A DNA stretch of 64,000 nucleotides, taken from an uncultured Oscillospiraceae bacterium. GTDB taxonomy: Bacteria > Bacillota > Clostridia > Oscillospirales > Oscillospiraceae. This document shows positions 26,246-34,728 of this stretch, one piece after another. A program made the translations under genes and the position numbers. The notes below the pieces were generated by a model. That model was not told where the DNA came from. It saw nothing but the letters and a program-made list of their open reading frames with translations, and searched no databases. How positions within the stretch are numbered: the first letter of the stretch is position 1; each line of letters starts with the position of its first letter. Where the stretch lies: positions 1-64,000 of the forward strand of contig CAJUPU010000011.1 of the NCBI GenBank assembly GCA_910588495.1, given 5' to 3'.

Positions 26246-27445
26246 ATGAATAGCGTCCCCGGTTTTCTGCTGTTCCGTAAGACGATGGAGGTGAAAAAGC
26301 ATCTGATCCGCTATTTTGATATGTTCGCGGGCATCGGCGGGTTCCGGGCGGGCCTGGACCGGGCCGGAGGATTCCAGTGCATCGGGCACTGCGAGATCGA
26401 CAAGTACGCCGACGCCAGCTACCGCGCCATCCACGAGATCGGAAAGGAGGAGGTCTATTATCCAGACGCCAGAGAAATTGACCCCGGAACTATGCCGGAC
26501 TTTAATCTGCTCTGTGCCGGTTTTCCGTGCCAGCCCTACAGCCTCAGTGGAAAGCGCAGGGGCTTCGAGGACGCCCGAGGCACTCTGTTCTTTGAAATTG
26601 CCCGACTGGCTGAAGCCAAACGACCTGCGTTTTTATGTCTTGAAAATGTTCCCGGACTGCTTTCGCATGACCAGGGCCGGACGTTTCACGCCATCCTCAC
26701 CACGCTTCATGAGCTGGGGTATGGTCTGGAATGGTCTGTGCTCAACAGCGCCAATTTCCACATCCCCCAGTCGCGGCGAAGGCTGTTCCTTGTCGGATAT
26801 CTTGATCCCCGATGCGCCGGAAAAGTATTTCCTCTCGGCGGAAATGACGGCAAAGCTCTTATTCAACTCATCGGAGGCCCCCAGGGATACCGGGTCTACG
26901 ACCCCAGCGGAGTAGCTTGTACGCAAACCTCCGGTTCAGGAGGAACGGGGGCCAAAACGGGGCTGTACCTGGTGGACCTGTGCGCCGGACACCCCCAGCC
27001 CAGCGAGATCGCCCGGTGCCTCACCGCCCGGTATGGGCAGACGACCCTGTCCACCCACCCCAGGGAGCGTTCCGGGGTGCTGCTGATCAAGGAGGCCACC
27101 AAGCGCGGCTACAAGGAGGCCAACCCCGGCGATTCCGTGGACCTGGGCTACTACGGGAGCAATACCCGCCGAGGCCGGGTGGGCCGGGACATCGCCCACA
27201 CCCTGGAGACCAGCAGCATCCAGGGCATCGTGGAGCGCGGCGGGCGCATCCGCCGCCTGATGCCCCGGGAATGCCTGCGTCTCCAGGGCTTCGCCGAGGA
27301 TCAGATCGACCGCCTGCTGGCTATCACCTCGGACGCCCAGGCGTACAAGCAGGCCGGCAACAGCGTCACCGTCAACGTGATCGAGGCCATCGGGCGGCGC
27401 ATCCGGGCGGTGGATGAGGAGCTGAGAGGGGGCGCGGCGGCGTGA
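26246..27445 (+). CDS. C5-cytosine DNA methyltransferase
   Basis: All major motifs of 5-methylcytosine methyltransferases appear in order: FAGIGGFRAGL (I, SAM binding), GFPCQPYSLSGKRRGFEDARG (IV, catalytic Cys), ENVPGL (VI), QSRRRLFLVGY (VIII), RECLRLQGF (IX-like) and QAGNSV (X). The 399-residue length is usual. No restriction endonuclease is adjacent, so it is an orphan enzyme likely to protect the element from host restriction. ATG 26246 has only a weak ribosome site; 26285 is an alternative that still keeps motif I. It overlaps the amidoligase gene by four bases. Confidence 0.92.
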   Translation: MNSVPGFLLFRKTMEVKKHLIRYFDMFAGIGGFRAGLDRAGGFQCIGHCEIDKYADASYRAIHEIGKEEVYYPDAREIDPGTMPDFNLLCAGFPCQPYSLSGKRRGFEDARGTLFFEIARLAEAKRPAFLCLENVPGLLSHDQGRTFHAILTTLHELGYGLEWSVLNSANFHIPQSRRRLFLVGYLDPRCAGKVFPLGGNDGKALIQLIGGPQGYRVYDPSGVACTQTSGSGGTGAKTGLYLVDLCAGHPQPSEIARCLTARYGQTTLSTHPRERSGVLLIKEATKRGYKEANPGDSVDLGYYGSNTRRGRVGRDIAHTLETSSIQGIVERGGRIRRLMPRECLRLQGFAEDQIDRLLAITSDAQAYKQAGNSVTVNVIEAIGRRIRAVDEELRGGAAA

Positions 27446-28413
27446 TTGGTTTGAAAGACCAGTGCTTCGGTGTGGAGGTGGAAATGACTGGCATCACCCG
27501 GAGGCAGGCTGCACGGGCGCTGGCGGAATATTTCGGGACAGAGGCTCAGTATACGGGCGGCACTTATGACACCTGGGTGGTAAAAGACTCCAAGCGGAAA
27601 AGCTGGAAGCTGATGAGCGACAGTAGCATCCTCGCGGAGAAGAAAACCGTCAGCGGCTATGAGGTCATCCCCGATGATGACGAGGGCAGGTACTACTGGG
27701 TGGAGATGGTCACGCCCAAGCTCACCTATGACCAGCTCCCCGTGCTCCAGGAGTGTATGCGGCGGGTGGAGCGGGCCGGGGCCAAGGTGAACGATTCCTG
27801 CGGCCTCCACGTCCATGTGGACGGGGCCGGCCACAACCGGCAGAGCCTGAAAAACCTCATCGGCATCATGTTCTCCAAGGAGGACATCTTGTTCAAGGCC
27901 CTCCAGGTGAACGAGGAACGGGCCAAAAGATGGTGCAAAAAGGTGCGGGAACCCATGCTGCGGGAGGCCCGGGCCCTGTCCGCCGACGAGACGAAGGACC
28001 TGACCGCGCTGGAGGAGATCTGGTACGAGGGCAATGTGGAGCACGACCACTACAACAAGACCCGCTACCACGCCCTCAACCTGCACTCCATGTTTTACCG
28101 GGGCACCGTGGAGTTCCGCTGTTTCAACTCCACCCTGGACCCCGGGCTGGCGACATCCTATGTCCACCTGTGCTTGGCCATGTCCGCCCAGGCCATCGCC
28201 CAGCGCAGCACCGTCATGCGCAAGACCCACAGCGACAACGAACTGTTCACCTTCCGGGTGTGGCTGGTGCGGCTGGGCCTCAACGGGCCTGAATTCAAGG
28301 AGACCAGGGACCAATTACTCAAAAATCTGAGCGGCGACAGGGCCTGGCGCCACGATAAGGACAGCTATGAAGTCAACAGAAGAAAAAAGCGTGACCGAAA
28401 CGCGGAAAGGTAG
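27442..28413 (+). CDS. Amidoligase-family enzyme
   Basis: The 323-residue protein has the amidoligase (glutamine-synthetase-fold) pattern: FGVEVEM near the N-terminus, VNDSCGLHVHVDG in the middle, and RYHALNLHSMFYRGTVEFRCFNSTLD later. The acidic and His residues of these motifs bind ATP and magnesium. Such enzymes form amide or isopeptide bonds between an amino acid and a carboxylate. A gamma-glutamylcyclotransferase-like gene lies one gene downstream, a pairing described for mobile-element amidoligases. It ends with the basic tail NRRKKRDRNAER. Confidence 0.85.
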   Translation: MIGLKDQCFGVEVEMTGITRRQAARALAEYFGTEAQYTGGTYDTWVVKDSKRKSWKLMSDSSILAEKKTVSGYEVIPDDDEGRYYWVEMVTPKLTYDQLPVLQECMRRVERAGAKVNDSCGLHVHVDGAGHNRQSLKNLIGIMFSKEDILFKALQVNEERAKRWCKKVREPMLREARALSADETKDLTALEEIWYEGNVEHDHYNKTRYHALNLHSMFYRGTVEFRCFNSTLDPGLATSYVHLCLAMSAQAIAQRSTVMRKTHSDNELFTFRVWLVRLGLNGPEFKETRDQLLKNLSGDRAWRHDKDSYEVNRRKKRDRNAER

Positions 28414-28418
28414 TGAAC

Positions 28419-28670
28419 ATGAAGATCCGTATCGACGGAAGGACCTATGAGGGGACGGGAGAGGCCATCATGGACCAGCTCCGGTTGGCCGCCTTCGACC
28501 CCACCGAGCACCCGGACGCTGAGAGCTATCTCCAGCAGCTCCGGGCCAATTTCATCCGAACCACGGGGCTGGACTGCCCGCTGCCGTCCGGCAGCGTGGA
28601 GCGCCAGGCCCAGGCCATGATCCGCCATCTGGCCAGGTACGGCGCGCTGGAGGTGATCCACGATGGCTGA
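28419..28670 (+). CDS. Small protein between amidoligase and cyclotransferase
   Basis: From ATG 28419 (AAAGG eight bases upstream), 83 residues start MKIRIDGRTYEGTGEAIMDQL, a short beta hairpin followed by helices. Its fixed position between amidoligase and cyclotransferase genes suggests a substrate or accessory protein of that pair. No family is recognised with confidence. Confidence 0.65.
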   Translation: MKIRIDGRTYEGTGEAIMDQLRLAAFDPTEHPDAESYLQQLRANFIRTTGLDCPLPSGSVERQAQAMIRHLARYGALEVIHDG

Positions 28671-29175
28671 CGGTTCCCTTTATTTTGCGTATGGCTCAAA
28701 TATTAATTTGGAACAGATGGCCCACCGCTGCCCCGACGCCCAGGTGGCGGGTCCGGTGAAGCTGGAGGGCTGGGAGCTACTGTTCCGGGGCAGCGGAGTT
28801 GCCACCATCGGCCCCAAGGAGGGCGCCGCCGTCCACGGTCTGCTGTGGCAGCTCACCCCGGACTGTGAGCGGTCCCTGGATCGCTACGAGGGCTATCCCC
28901 ACCTCTACGTCAAAGAGCCGGTGACGGTGCGGGACGCCCAGGGGCAGGAGCTCACGGTCATGGCCTACGTCATGACGGAGCGGTACCGGGCCCCCGCTGT
29001 GCCGCCCGCGTCCTATTATCAGGGCATCCTGGAGGGCTACCGGCAGAACGGCCTGCCGGTGGCGGCCCTGGAAAAAGCCTGGGAACAGGCTGTGCGGGAG
29101 GTCCATGAGTACACCAGCCGGATCAACGGCATGGCCGTCAAACAACATGAGAGGAGGAAGCGTGATGAGCGGTAA
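28663..29175 (+). CDS. Gamma-glutamylcyclotransferase-like (AIG2 fold) protein
   Basis: The 170-residue protein has the family motif YFAYGSNINLEQM at its N-terminus and the strand GWELLFRGSGVATI. The glycine-rich core and a LDRYEGYP segment carry the expected catalytic Glu. Cyclotransferases release gamma-glutamyl groups as oxoproline, so this could undo or trim links made by the amidoligase upstream. It overlaps the preceding gene by eight bases and ends in a basic ERRKRDER tail that overlaps the next gene. Confidence 0.85.
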   Translation: MADGSLYFAYGSNINLEQMAHRCPDAQVAGPVKLEGWELLFRGSGVATIGPKEGAAVHGLLWQLTPDCERSLDRYEGYPHLYVKEPVTVRDAQGQELTVMAYVMTERYRAPAVPPASYYQGILEGYRQNGLPVAALEKAWEQAVREVHEYTSRINGMAVKQHERRKRDER

Positions 29176-29560
29176 GATCAGGGTGCTCGTGGCAGAGCCG
29201 GGGAAGCCCTGCCAGGCGCGGGAGGTGGAGGATGAGCTGAAGGCCCTCCAGGCCCTCGTGGGCGGGAGCATCGAGGTCGTGACATCCTCTGCGGAGGATA
29301 TCGCCATCGTGTGCAACGAGGAGGGAAAGCTGTGTGGCCTGCCCCCCAACCGCCCTCTGCTGGGCCCTTCCGGCCAGCCCTATGACATCCTTTGCGGCAC
29401 ATTCTTCATCACCGGAGTCCAGGGGGAGAGCTTTGCCTCCCTCACTGATGAGCAGATCGGGCGGTTCAGCTCCATGTACGACGGCATGATGCTTCGCACC
29501 GCCGAGCCCCAGGAGAAGCGTCCTGAAAAGAAAAAGGGAGGTGTCGACCACGAGAGATGA
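29165..29560 (+). CDS. DUF3846 domain protein
   Basis: The 131-residue protein starts at ATG 29165, with GAGAGGAGG supplied by the previous coding tail. It carries the DUF3846-like pattern: IRVLVAEPGKPCQAREVEDEL, IEVV, then AIVCNEEGKLCGLPPNRPL and YDILCGTFFITG. This family is frequent in clostridial ICEs and of unknown role. It ends EKKKGGVDHER. Confidence 0.75.
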   Translation: MSGKIRVLVAEPGKPCQAREVEDELKALQALVGGSIEVVTSSAEDIAIVCNEEGKLCGLPPNRPLLGPSGQPYDILCGTFFITGVQGESFASLTDEQIGRFSSMYDGMMLRTAEPQEKRPEKKKGGVDHER

Positions 29561-29587
29561 GCTGACCGGCCTCCAGCCGGGGTGACC

Positions 29588-30334
29588 ATGGGCAGGCCGC
29601 TCCACATCGCCGGCTGTTCATTTGGCAAGGACAGCTTAGCGGCCATTCTGCTGGCCAAAGAGCATGGCGAACCGCTGGATGAGGCGGTGTACTGTGAGGT
29701 CATGTTTGACCGGGACATCTCCGGCGAGGTGCCGGAGCACCGGGACTTCATCTACAGCACCGCTATCCCTGCCCTGGAGCGGATGGGGGTGAAGGTGGTG
29801 GTGCTCCGCTCGGAGCAGACCTATGTGGGGCTGTTCACCGGGCGGGTGACCCGAGGGAAGCGGAAAGGCATGGTGCGTTCCTTCCCCCTGTGCGGCAAGT
29901 GCGCCGTCCAGCGGGATTGCAAGGTCAAGCCTCTGGAACGCTACAAGGAAACGCTTCCTCCCGGGACGGTCCGGTACATTGGAATCGCCAGTGACGAGCA
30001 GGACCGCCTGCTGCGGCTGGACGGGGCCCAAAAAATATCGCTGCTGGAAAAATACGATTACACAGAACAGGACGCGAGGAGCCTCTGCGAAAAAGCGGGG
30101 CTTCTCTCTCCGATTTATGAGTTTTCCGACCGGGGCGGCTGCTGGTTCTGCCCCAACGCCAAACGGCGGGAACTGCGCCACCTCTACGATCACCACCCGG
30201 ACCTGTGGGCCCATATGCTGGAGCTCCAGGCCATCCCGGGCAAGGCCACCGAGAAGTTCAACCGCACCCAGACCTTCGCCGACATCGACCGGCTGTTTCG
30301 GGAGGAGGATGGGCAGATCCCCAAAGCGGCGTAG
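29588..30334 (+). CDS. PP-loop ATPase, PAPS-reductase/DndC-like
   Basis: The 248-residue protein has the PP-loop SFGKDSLAAIL (a variant of SGGKDS) that adenylates substrates in the alpha-hydrolase superfamily. Two cysteine clusters, CGKCAVQRDC and GGCWFCPNAK, probably hold an iron-sulfur cluster. The layout recalls phosphoadenosine-phosphosulfate-reductase-like proteins encoded by phages and ICEs and, more distantly, DndC. Sulfur transfer to nucleic acid or a defence/antidefence role is possible but not shown. ATG 29588 is preferred to GTG 29582. Confidence 0.75.
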   Translation: MGRPLHIAGCSFGKDSLAAILLAKEHGEPLDEAVYCEVMFDRDISGEVPEHRDFIYSTAIPALERMGVKVVVLRSEQTYVGLFTGRVTRGKRKGMVRSFPLCGKCAVQRDCKVKPLERYKETLPPGTVRYIGIASDEQDRLLRLDGAQKISLLEKYDYTEQDARSLCEKAGLLSPIYEFSDRGGCWFCPNAKRRELRHLYDHHPDLWAHMLELQAIPGKATEKFNRTQTFADIDRLFREEDGQIPKAA

Positions 30335-30462
30335 CCCGCCATTGTTGGTATTGCTGGGTTTTCACACTCCATCTTTGTTGGGTATCGTGATAGCTTTTGC
30401 CGCAAAAAGCTGGTATGGTTGTGGGCTGGACCCACCAAAAAACATCGAGGAGGCTGAGAAAA

Positions 30463-30897
30463 ATGACAAAATACGAACGCCACCCCGCGCCGGAGAAGCT
30501 GCTCCGGCAGATCACCACCGAGGCGGTCAACCTGCTGGCCCTGGGCACCCCGGACAAGCCCGGCGACGCCTCGCTCCCGGAGGCGGGCGCCACCCTCATC
30601 GTCAAAGCCTGGGGGCTGCCCCAGGAGCTGCTGGACAACAGCCTGGCCCTCATCCAGCGCCAGAGGAAGCTGGTGGGCGACGGCAGCGGCAAGGCCGCCC
30701 TGCCCGACGACCAGCTCCTGGAGCCCTACGACGGCGGGATGATCGCCGAGCTGGTCTGGGGCCTGTTCGAGACGGCCATCCGGCTGGACGGCGCGGAGGA
30801 CCGCCAGACCATGTACCAGCTTGCCCTGCTGCTGGCCGACATCCTGGACTTCGACGAGTGGATCGGCCAGTGCGGGCCGGATGGACCGAAAAATTGA
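30463..30897 (+). CDS. Unknown ICE accessory protein
   Basis: This 144-residue acidic, helical protein starts at ATG 30463 with GAGGAGG ten bases upstream. The preceding 128 bases contain a TGGTATGGT extended -10-like element, making a new transcription start possible here. No family is recognised. It lacks the basic tail and ends CGPDGPKN. Confidence 0.6.
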   Translation: MTKYERHPAPEKLLRQITTEAVNLLALGTPDKPGDASLPEAGATLIVKAWGLPQELLDNSLALIQRQRKLVGDGSGKAALPDDQLLEPYDGGMIAELVWGLFETAIRLDGAEDRQTMYQLALLLADILDFDEWIGQCGPDGPKN

Positions 30898-30956
30898 ACT
30901 GTGCGCGGAGGGGCGCTGTCCATGGGGGCGGCGCCCCTCCTGTGCGTGAGGAGGTG

Positions 30957-31265
30957 ATGGATATCAGCACAGAGATCCAGATAGACCGGGCGGAGCTGGA
31001 GCGGCGGGTGGTCGACTACACCGGCACCGCCGCCTTCCAGGAGTGGCTGGCGGACGCTGCTGACGCCTACCGGGCAATGGGCCTCCCGGTCCCGTCCTAC
31101 GAGGTGCTCCGGGCGGAGGAGACGGACGAGGTCCGCAGGTGCATAGAGAACCTGATGGTCTGCGAGGCCAAGGGCCATCTGTGGACGGAGCGGGCCGATC
31201 CCGAAAACGGGACCAGCACTCTCTCCTGCCGCCGCTGCGGGGCGGAGGAGCACCTGCGGTGGTAG
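30957..31265 (+). CDS. Small protein with C-terminal zinc knuckle
   Basis: From ATG 30957 (GAGGAGGTG upstream) 102 residues are encoded. The first two-thirds are helical; the end carries a Cys/His set (CEAKGHLW and LSCRRCGAEEH) suggesting a zinc site. A GC hairpin at about 30908-30940, with no T-run, precedes it. Function unknown. Confidence 0.6.
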   Translation: MDISTEIQIDRAELERRVVDYTGTAAFQEWLADAADAYRAMGLPVPSYEVLRAEETDEVRRCIENLMVCEAKGHLWTERADPENGTSTLSCRRCGAEEHLRW

Positions 31266-31274
31266 GAGGACGTT

Positions 31275-31469
31275 ATGGCAAAAATCAAAAACTTGAACGG
31301 CTACGAAACCTGTGTTCACAGCCAAAAGCGAAAAAGCGCCCCCTGGCGGGTGACCGCAGGCTGTGATAACCGGGCGGTCCTGTTCACGGGCAGGCACTAC
31401 GAGTTACCCAATTCCAGCATCTGCGTGACCTGTCCATTTTACCACCAAAGCGGGGCGAGTTCAACATGA
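31275..31469 (+). CDS. 64-residue cysteine-containing small protein
   Basis: TAGGAGG precedes the ATG. The product contains four cysteines in a CVH...GCD...CVTCPFY arrangement that could hold a metal. It overlaps the next gene by four bases. No family is recognised. Confidence 0.55.
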   Translation: MAKIKNLNGYETCVHSQKRKSAPWRVTAGCDNRAVLFTGRHYELPNSSICVTCPFYHQSGASST

Positions 31470-31768
31470 TAGACCTGCATATGAGGGAGTTGGACGGCGC
31501 CACCTTCGGGATGCCGGTGGAGGCATCCTCTCCGGCGTTCAGGCGGATGAAACGGAACGTGTTCACCAAAAAAATGACGCTCCACGGCGGCTGGGTCGAG
31601 CGGACCGTCCGCTGTGTCCGGGCCTCCGATGTGGCGGCGGTGATGGGGCCTGTCGGGTGGTTGGTCAGCGAAAGGCGGGAGATGGAGACGATCCGATGGG
31701 GGACCGACAGCAACGAATATTACATCATTTACGAGGGAAAAGACGATGAAACTGGCAAAAGAGGATAA
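31466..31768 (+). CDS. Unknown 100-residue protein
   Basis: This soluble protein overlaps both neighbours (4 bases upstream, 23 downstream). It has a basic first half (MKRNVFTKKMTLHGGWVERTVRC) and an acidic end. No motif is recognised; the overlaps argue that it is translated. Confidence 0.55.
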   Translation: MIDLHMRELDGATFGMPVEASSPAFRRMKRNVFTKKMTLHGGWVERTVRCVRASDVAAVMGPVGWLVSERREMETIRWGTDSNEYYIIYEGKDDETGKRG

Positions 31769-32012
31769 GGCGTTTTTGATTTCCTTGGGCCATGACGAAT
31801 GTGATTTGCCGCAAATTGAGGATGCGCTCCACGCAAGCAGGACAACGTACAGTCTGGATGGCGAACCGATCACCCGTGCTCGGGCGCTCCAGCTGCTGGG
31901 CCGAGAGAGCTACCTGGCCGGAATTTCCAGGAGCGCCTTTCACTTTACCGCGGCGCAGACTGCTGAAAATGGCAAAACCGTATATTTTGATTCCTACAAA
32001 TTATTCCAATAG
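31746..32012 (+). CDS. Unknown 88-residue protein
   Basis: ATG 31746 lies inside the previous gene, where GAGGGAAAAGACG serves as its ribosome site. It encodes an 88-residue protein of mixed charge with a LDGEPITRARALQLLGRESYLAG segment that looks helical. The family is not recognised. Confidence 0.6.
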   Translation: MKLAKEDKAFLISLGHDECDLPQIEDALHASRTTYSLDGEPITRARALQLLGRESYLAGISRSAFHFTAAQTAENGKTVYFDSYKLFQ

Positions 32013-32020
32013 GGGGCAGT

Positions 32021-32653
32021 ATGACAAACCAAAAATATGAAATTACCGATATTGTCCACGGGGAATACCCCTTTCTCCACCGCGTCCGGGCCCTGCGGGA
32101 CATCGGGACGAACGTGAAGGCCGGGGACCTGGGCGGCTTTGTGGAGCACGAAGGCAACCTGTCCTTCGAGCCGGGGGACGACGCCTGGGTTTGCGACGAG
32201 GCCATCGCCGCCGGGGACAGCGTGGTGGAAAAGGGCTCCGTCCTGCGGGGCCGGGCCGTTGTCTGCGGCAGCGCCTGTGTCTCCCACGGCTCTGTGCTGT
32301 TCGGCGACGCCAGGGCCGAGGACGATGCCTATCTGCGGGGAGCCACCATGTGGGGCTGCGCCAGGGCCTCCGGGGCCAGTGTGACCGTGGCCTCGCCGGA
32401 CGATCCGGCCCGCGCCCCCAGGCTGTCCGGCAAATGCTGTGTGTACGGAAAAGTCATGGGCGATGTGCATCTGCTGGGCAGCGCCGTGGTCATCAGCGGC
32501 GAGGAGGTGTGCAACACCACCCCGGACGGCCTAATCCTGGATGGGAAAACGCGGACGGTGGCGCGCTCCTCTGCCCGGGATGTGCTTCGCCCCCGCCAGC
32601 CGGAGGAGACGGCGGAAAAGAAAAAATCAAAGCATAGGGAGGCGGTCCGATGA
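32021..32653 (+). CDS. Beta-helix (YdcK-like) protein, copy 1
   Basis: The 210-residue protein begins YEITDIVHGEYPFLHRVRALRDI and then shows a series of short repeats with alternating small and hydrophobic residues (AGDLGGFVEHEGNLS, DAWVCDEAIAAGDSVV, ARAEDDAYLRGATMWGCARASG). This is the layout of a left-handed parallel beta-helix of the YdcK/polymer-forming type. Phages and ICEs often carry such proteins; their role is unknown. A near copy follows directly, overlapping by four bases. The end is basic: EKKKSKHREAVR. Confidence 0.75.
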   Translation: MTNQKYEITDIVHGEYPFLHRVRALRDIGTNVKAGDLGGFVEHEGNLSFEPGDDAWVCDEAIAAGDSVVEKGSVLRGRAVVCGSACVSHGSVLFGDARAEDDAYLRGATMWGCARASGASVTVASPDDPARAPRLSGKCCVYGKVMGDVHLLGSAVVISGEEVCNTTPDGLILDGKTRTVARSSARDVLRPRQPEETAEKKKSKHREAVR

Positions 32654-33288
32654 ATCCAGGCAATCAAAAGTTTGAGATCACGGACATCGCCCACCCCGAG
32701 TACCCCTTCCTCCACCGCATCCGGGCCCTGCGGGATATTGGCCCCACGGTAAAGGCCGGGGACCTGGGGGGATTCGTGGAGCAAGAAGGCAACCTGTCCT
32801 ACGAGGACAGGGACTCCTGGATCGCCCACGACGCCATCGCCGCCAACGGGGCGTTCGTGACGGATGGGACTCTTGTGCGGGATCAGGCGGTGATCTGCGG
32901 CGAGGCCCGCGCCTATAGGGCCGTGTTGTCCGGCCGCGCCAGGGTGGAGGATCATGCCCGTGTGGACGGCGGGCGGGTGGAGAACTGCGCCCGGCTGTCC
33001 GGTCACGGGATGGCCGCCGCTATCACACCGTCCAAGTACCCCGTCCTCTCCGGCGAGTGCATCGTCCACGGCATTGTGAAGGGCAATGTGCTGGTGATCT
33101 CCCATGCGATTGTGCTGGGCGATGAGAAGATCGTGAACGAGGCCCTGGACCGTCTGGTGGTCACCGAGCACGGCCGCGTCATCGAACTCAGCCCGGACCG
33201 GGACAAGCTGGTGCCCAGCGCGGTGTATTTTGGGTATGACCCGCCGAAACGGAAACAGAAGCACAAGCGAGAGGGGGCGGAACGGTGA
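32650..33288 (+). CDS. Beta-helix (YdcK-like) protein, copy 2
   Basis: The 212-residue product repeats the N-terminal pattern of the previous protein (FEITDIAHPEYPFLHRIRALRDI, AGDLGGFVEQEGNLSY) and the same helical coils with different surface residues. It is a tandem duplicate that has diverged throughout. The tail KRKQKHKREGAER is basic, and its codons give the ribosome site of the next gene, which overlaps as GTGA. Confidence 0.75.
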   Translation: MNPGNQKFEITDIAHPEYPFLHRIRALRDIGPTVKAGDLGGFVEQEGNLSYEDRDSWIAHDAIAANGAFVTDGTLVRDQAVICGEARAYRAVLSGRARVEDHARVDGGRVENCARLSGHGMAAAITPSKYPVLSGECIVHGIVKGNVLVISHAIVLGDEKIVNEALDRLVVTEHGRVIELSPDRDKLVPSAVYFGYDPPKRKQKHKREGAER

Positions 33289-33761
33289 GCAATTTCTTTG
33301 AGCAGGAGCTCCGCAAGCTGTTCGAGGACGGGCAGGTCGTCCCGTCCCCCAAATTCGTGGGCCGGGCCTGCCTGGGGGACCTGGGAGGCGACCTGCGGGT
33401 GCGGGCCGAGTTCGTGACCACGGACATGGGTTACAGTGAGGCCCTGCGGCTGACGGTGCTGAAGCGCACAGACGGTGAAGTGGACCGGCTCGTCCTGGGT
33501 TTCCGGGACGTGATCGGGATGAAGCAGAGCTCCACCGACCCCAAATTATCCAGTGAGGTGTCGCCCTGCATTCGGAACAACTACGGGACAATAGAGTGGT
33601 ATCCATTCCAGCCCGCCGATGCCGACTACCAGGCTCTGCGCAGGGCGGCAGGCGATTACCTGGAGATGTTCCGGGAGCGCACACCGGAGCAGGAGCGGCC
33701 CGCGCCCGTCCGAAGATCTCCCGGGCGTTCGGCATCCAGGAAAGGAAGGGATGAACGGTAA
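33285..33761 (+). CDS. Unknown 158-residue protein with basic tail
   Basis: A mixed alpha/beta protein starts at GTG 33285, overlapping the previous stop. Strands RVRAEFVTTDMG and ALRLTVLKRTDG suggest a small beta sheet. The C-terminal 25 residues are Arg-rich (RRSPGRSASRKGRDER). No family is recognised. Confidence 0.65.
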   Translation: MSNFFEQELRKLFEDGQVVPSPKFVGRACLGDLGGDLRVRAEFVTTDMGYSEALRLTVLKRTDGEVDRLVLGFRDVIGMKQSSTDPKLSSEVSPCIRNNYGTIEWYPFQPADADYQALRRAAGDYLEMFRERTPEQERPAPVRRSPGRSASRKGRDER

Positions 33762-34129
33762 TGGATCAGAATGATATGCTGCAGATGCGGTTGGATCAGA
33801 ACTACACGGACTATGTGGCAGGGCTCCAGGGCAAGACCGCCGACGAGCTGATCGCGCTGGCCCCGGAGATCACCGCTGCCCAGCAGCTCCGGGACGAGCT
33901 GGCCGACGCCTGCTCAGATGAAAGCCTGGACTTTCTGCTCGGCTTTGAAGATCCGCTGGGGTTCGTGGTGGACTATTGGAAAGCGGAACTTATGCGGGAC
34001 AGCCACAGCGATGAGATCGGGCGTATGCTCTGGGAGGTCGAACGTCAGGGGGAGGTCCTTGCGCCCACACCGCCCCGTCCTCCGGCAAAACACACGCCGC
34101 CCCGCCTGGGGCGGGGCCAAGAGAGGTAA
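33761..34129 (+). CDS. DUF3848-like protein
   Basis: The 122-residue acidic protein has helical segments LQGKTADELIALAPEITAAQQL and LDFLLGFEDPLGFVVDYWKAE, resembling DUF3848 proteins of clostridial mobile elements; that assignment is tentative. A Pro/Arg-rich end closes with LGRGQER. It starts one base after the previous coding end. Confidence 0.6.
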   Translation: MDQNDMLQMRLDQNYTDYVAGLQGKTADELIALAPEITAAQQLRDELADACSDESLDFLLGFEDPLGFVVDYWKAELMRDSHSDEIGRMLWEVERQGEVLAPTPPRPPAKHTPPRLGRGQER

Positions 34130-34131
34130 AT

Positions 34132-34728
34132 ATGGTAAAACAAATCACGACCGACGACCTGCGCCGCATGGGCGGCCAGGAGGGCATCATCCTCCAGGGC
34201 TGCGGCGGCGACCCCCAGGAGTGGGTGGACGGCATCAATGAGCTGTTCGCCGAGGCCGGCATACTGCTGAACGGCAGCGCCTTCAAAGCCGAAAATGTGT
34301 CCCTCTTCCAGAACGGAGAGCTGACCTGTCTGCTGTTCCCCTTCGAGGGGGTGCAACTGGACGCGGGCAGGCTGGCCGTGTGGCGCATCCAGACCCATGG
34401 GCAGTTCGGCGGCACTTGGCTTTCGGATCATGTGTCCAACAAGCTGGGAGGTTTTGTTCAGGAGGAGTCCCCCGTCCCCGCCAAGCCCTCCATGGAGCTG
34501 CTGGGCCACGACGGCAACATCTTCTCTATTATGGGCCACGCCGCCAAGCTGCTGCGGCGGGCTGGTATGGCTGAGCAGAGCGAGGAGATGGTGGAGCGCG
34601 TCACCGCCTGCGGAGACTACTATAAAGCCCTCCATATCATCAGCGAATATGTGGATACGGAACTCTCCGACCACACAAGCCCCCAAAAATCTCAAAAAAA
34701 GAAAGGAACTGACGCCTATGAACGTTGA
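34132..34728 (+). CDS. Unknown protein of polyvalent-protein type
   Basis: This 198-residue protein starts two bases after the previous stop. Its last domain (MELLGHDGNIFSIMGHAAKLLRRAGM...ACGDYYKALHIISEYV) resembles the small helical module found in large polyvalent proteins of conjugative elements and phages. The N-terminal half is unassigned. It ends KSQKKKGTDAYER and overlaps the methyltransferase by 11 bases. Confidence 0.65.
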   Translation: MVKQITTDDLRRMGGQEGIILQGCGGDPQEWVDGINELFAEAGILLNGSAFKAENVSLFQNGELTCLLFPFEGVQLDAGRLAVWRIQTHGQFGGTWLSDHVSNKLGGFVQEESPVPAKPSMELLGHDGNIFSIMGHAAKLLRRAGMAEQSEEMVERVTACGDYYKALHIISEYVDTELSDHTSPQKSQKKKGTDAYER

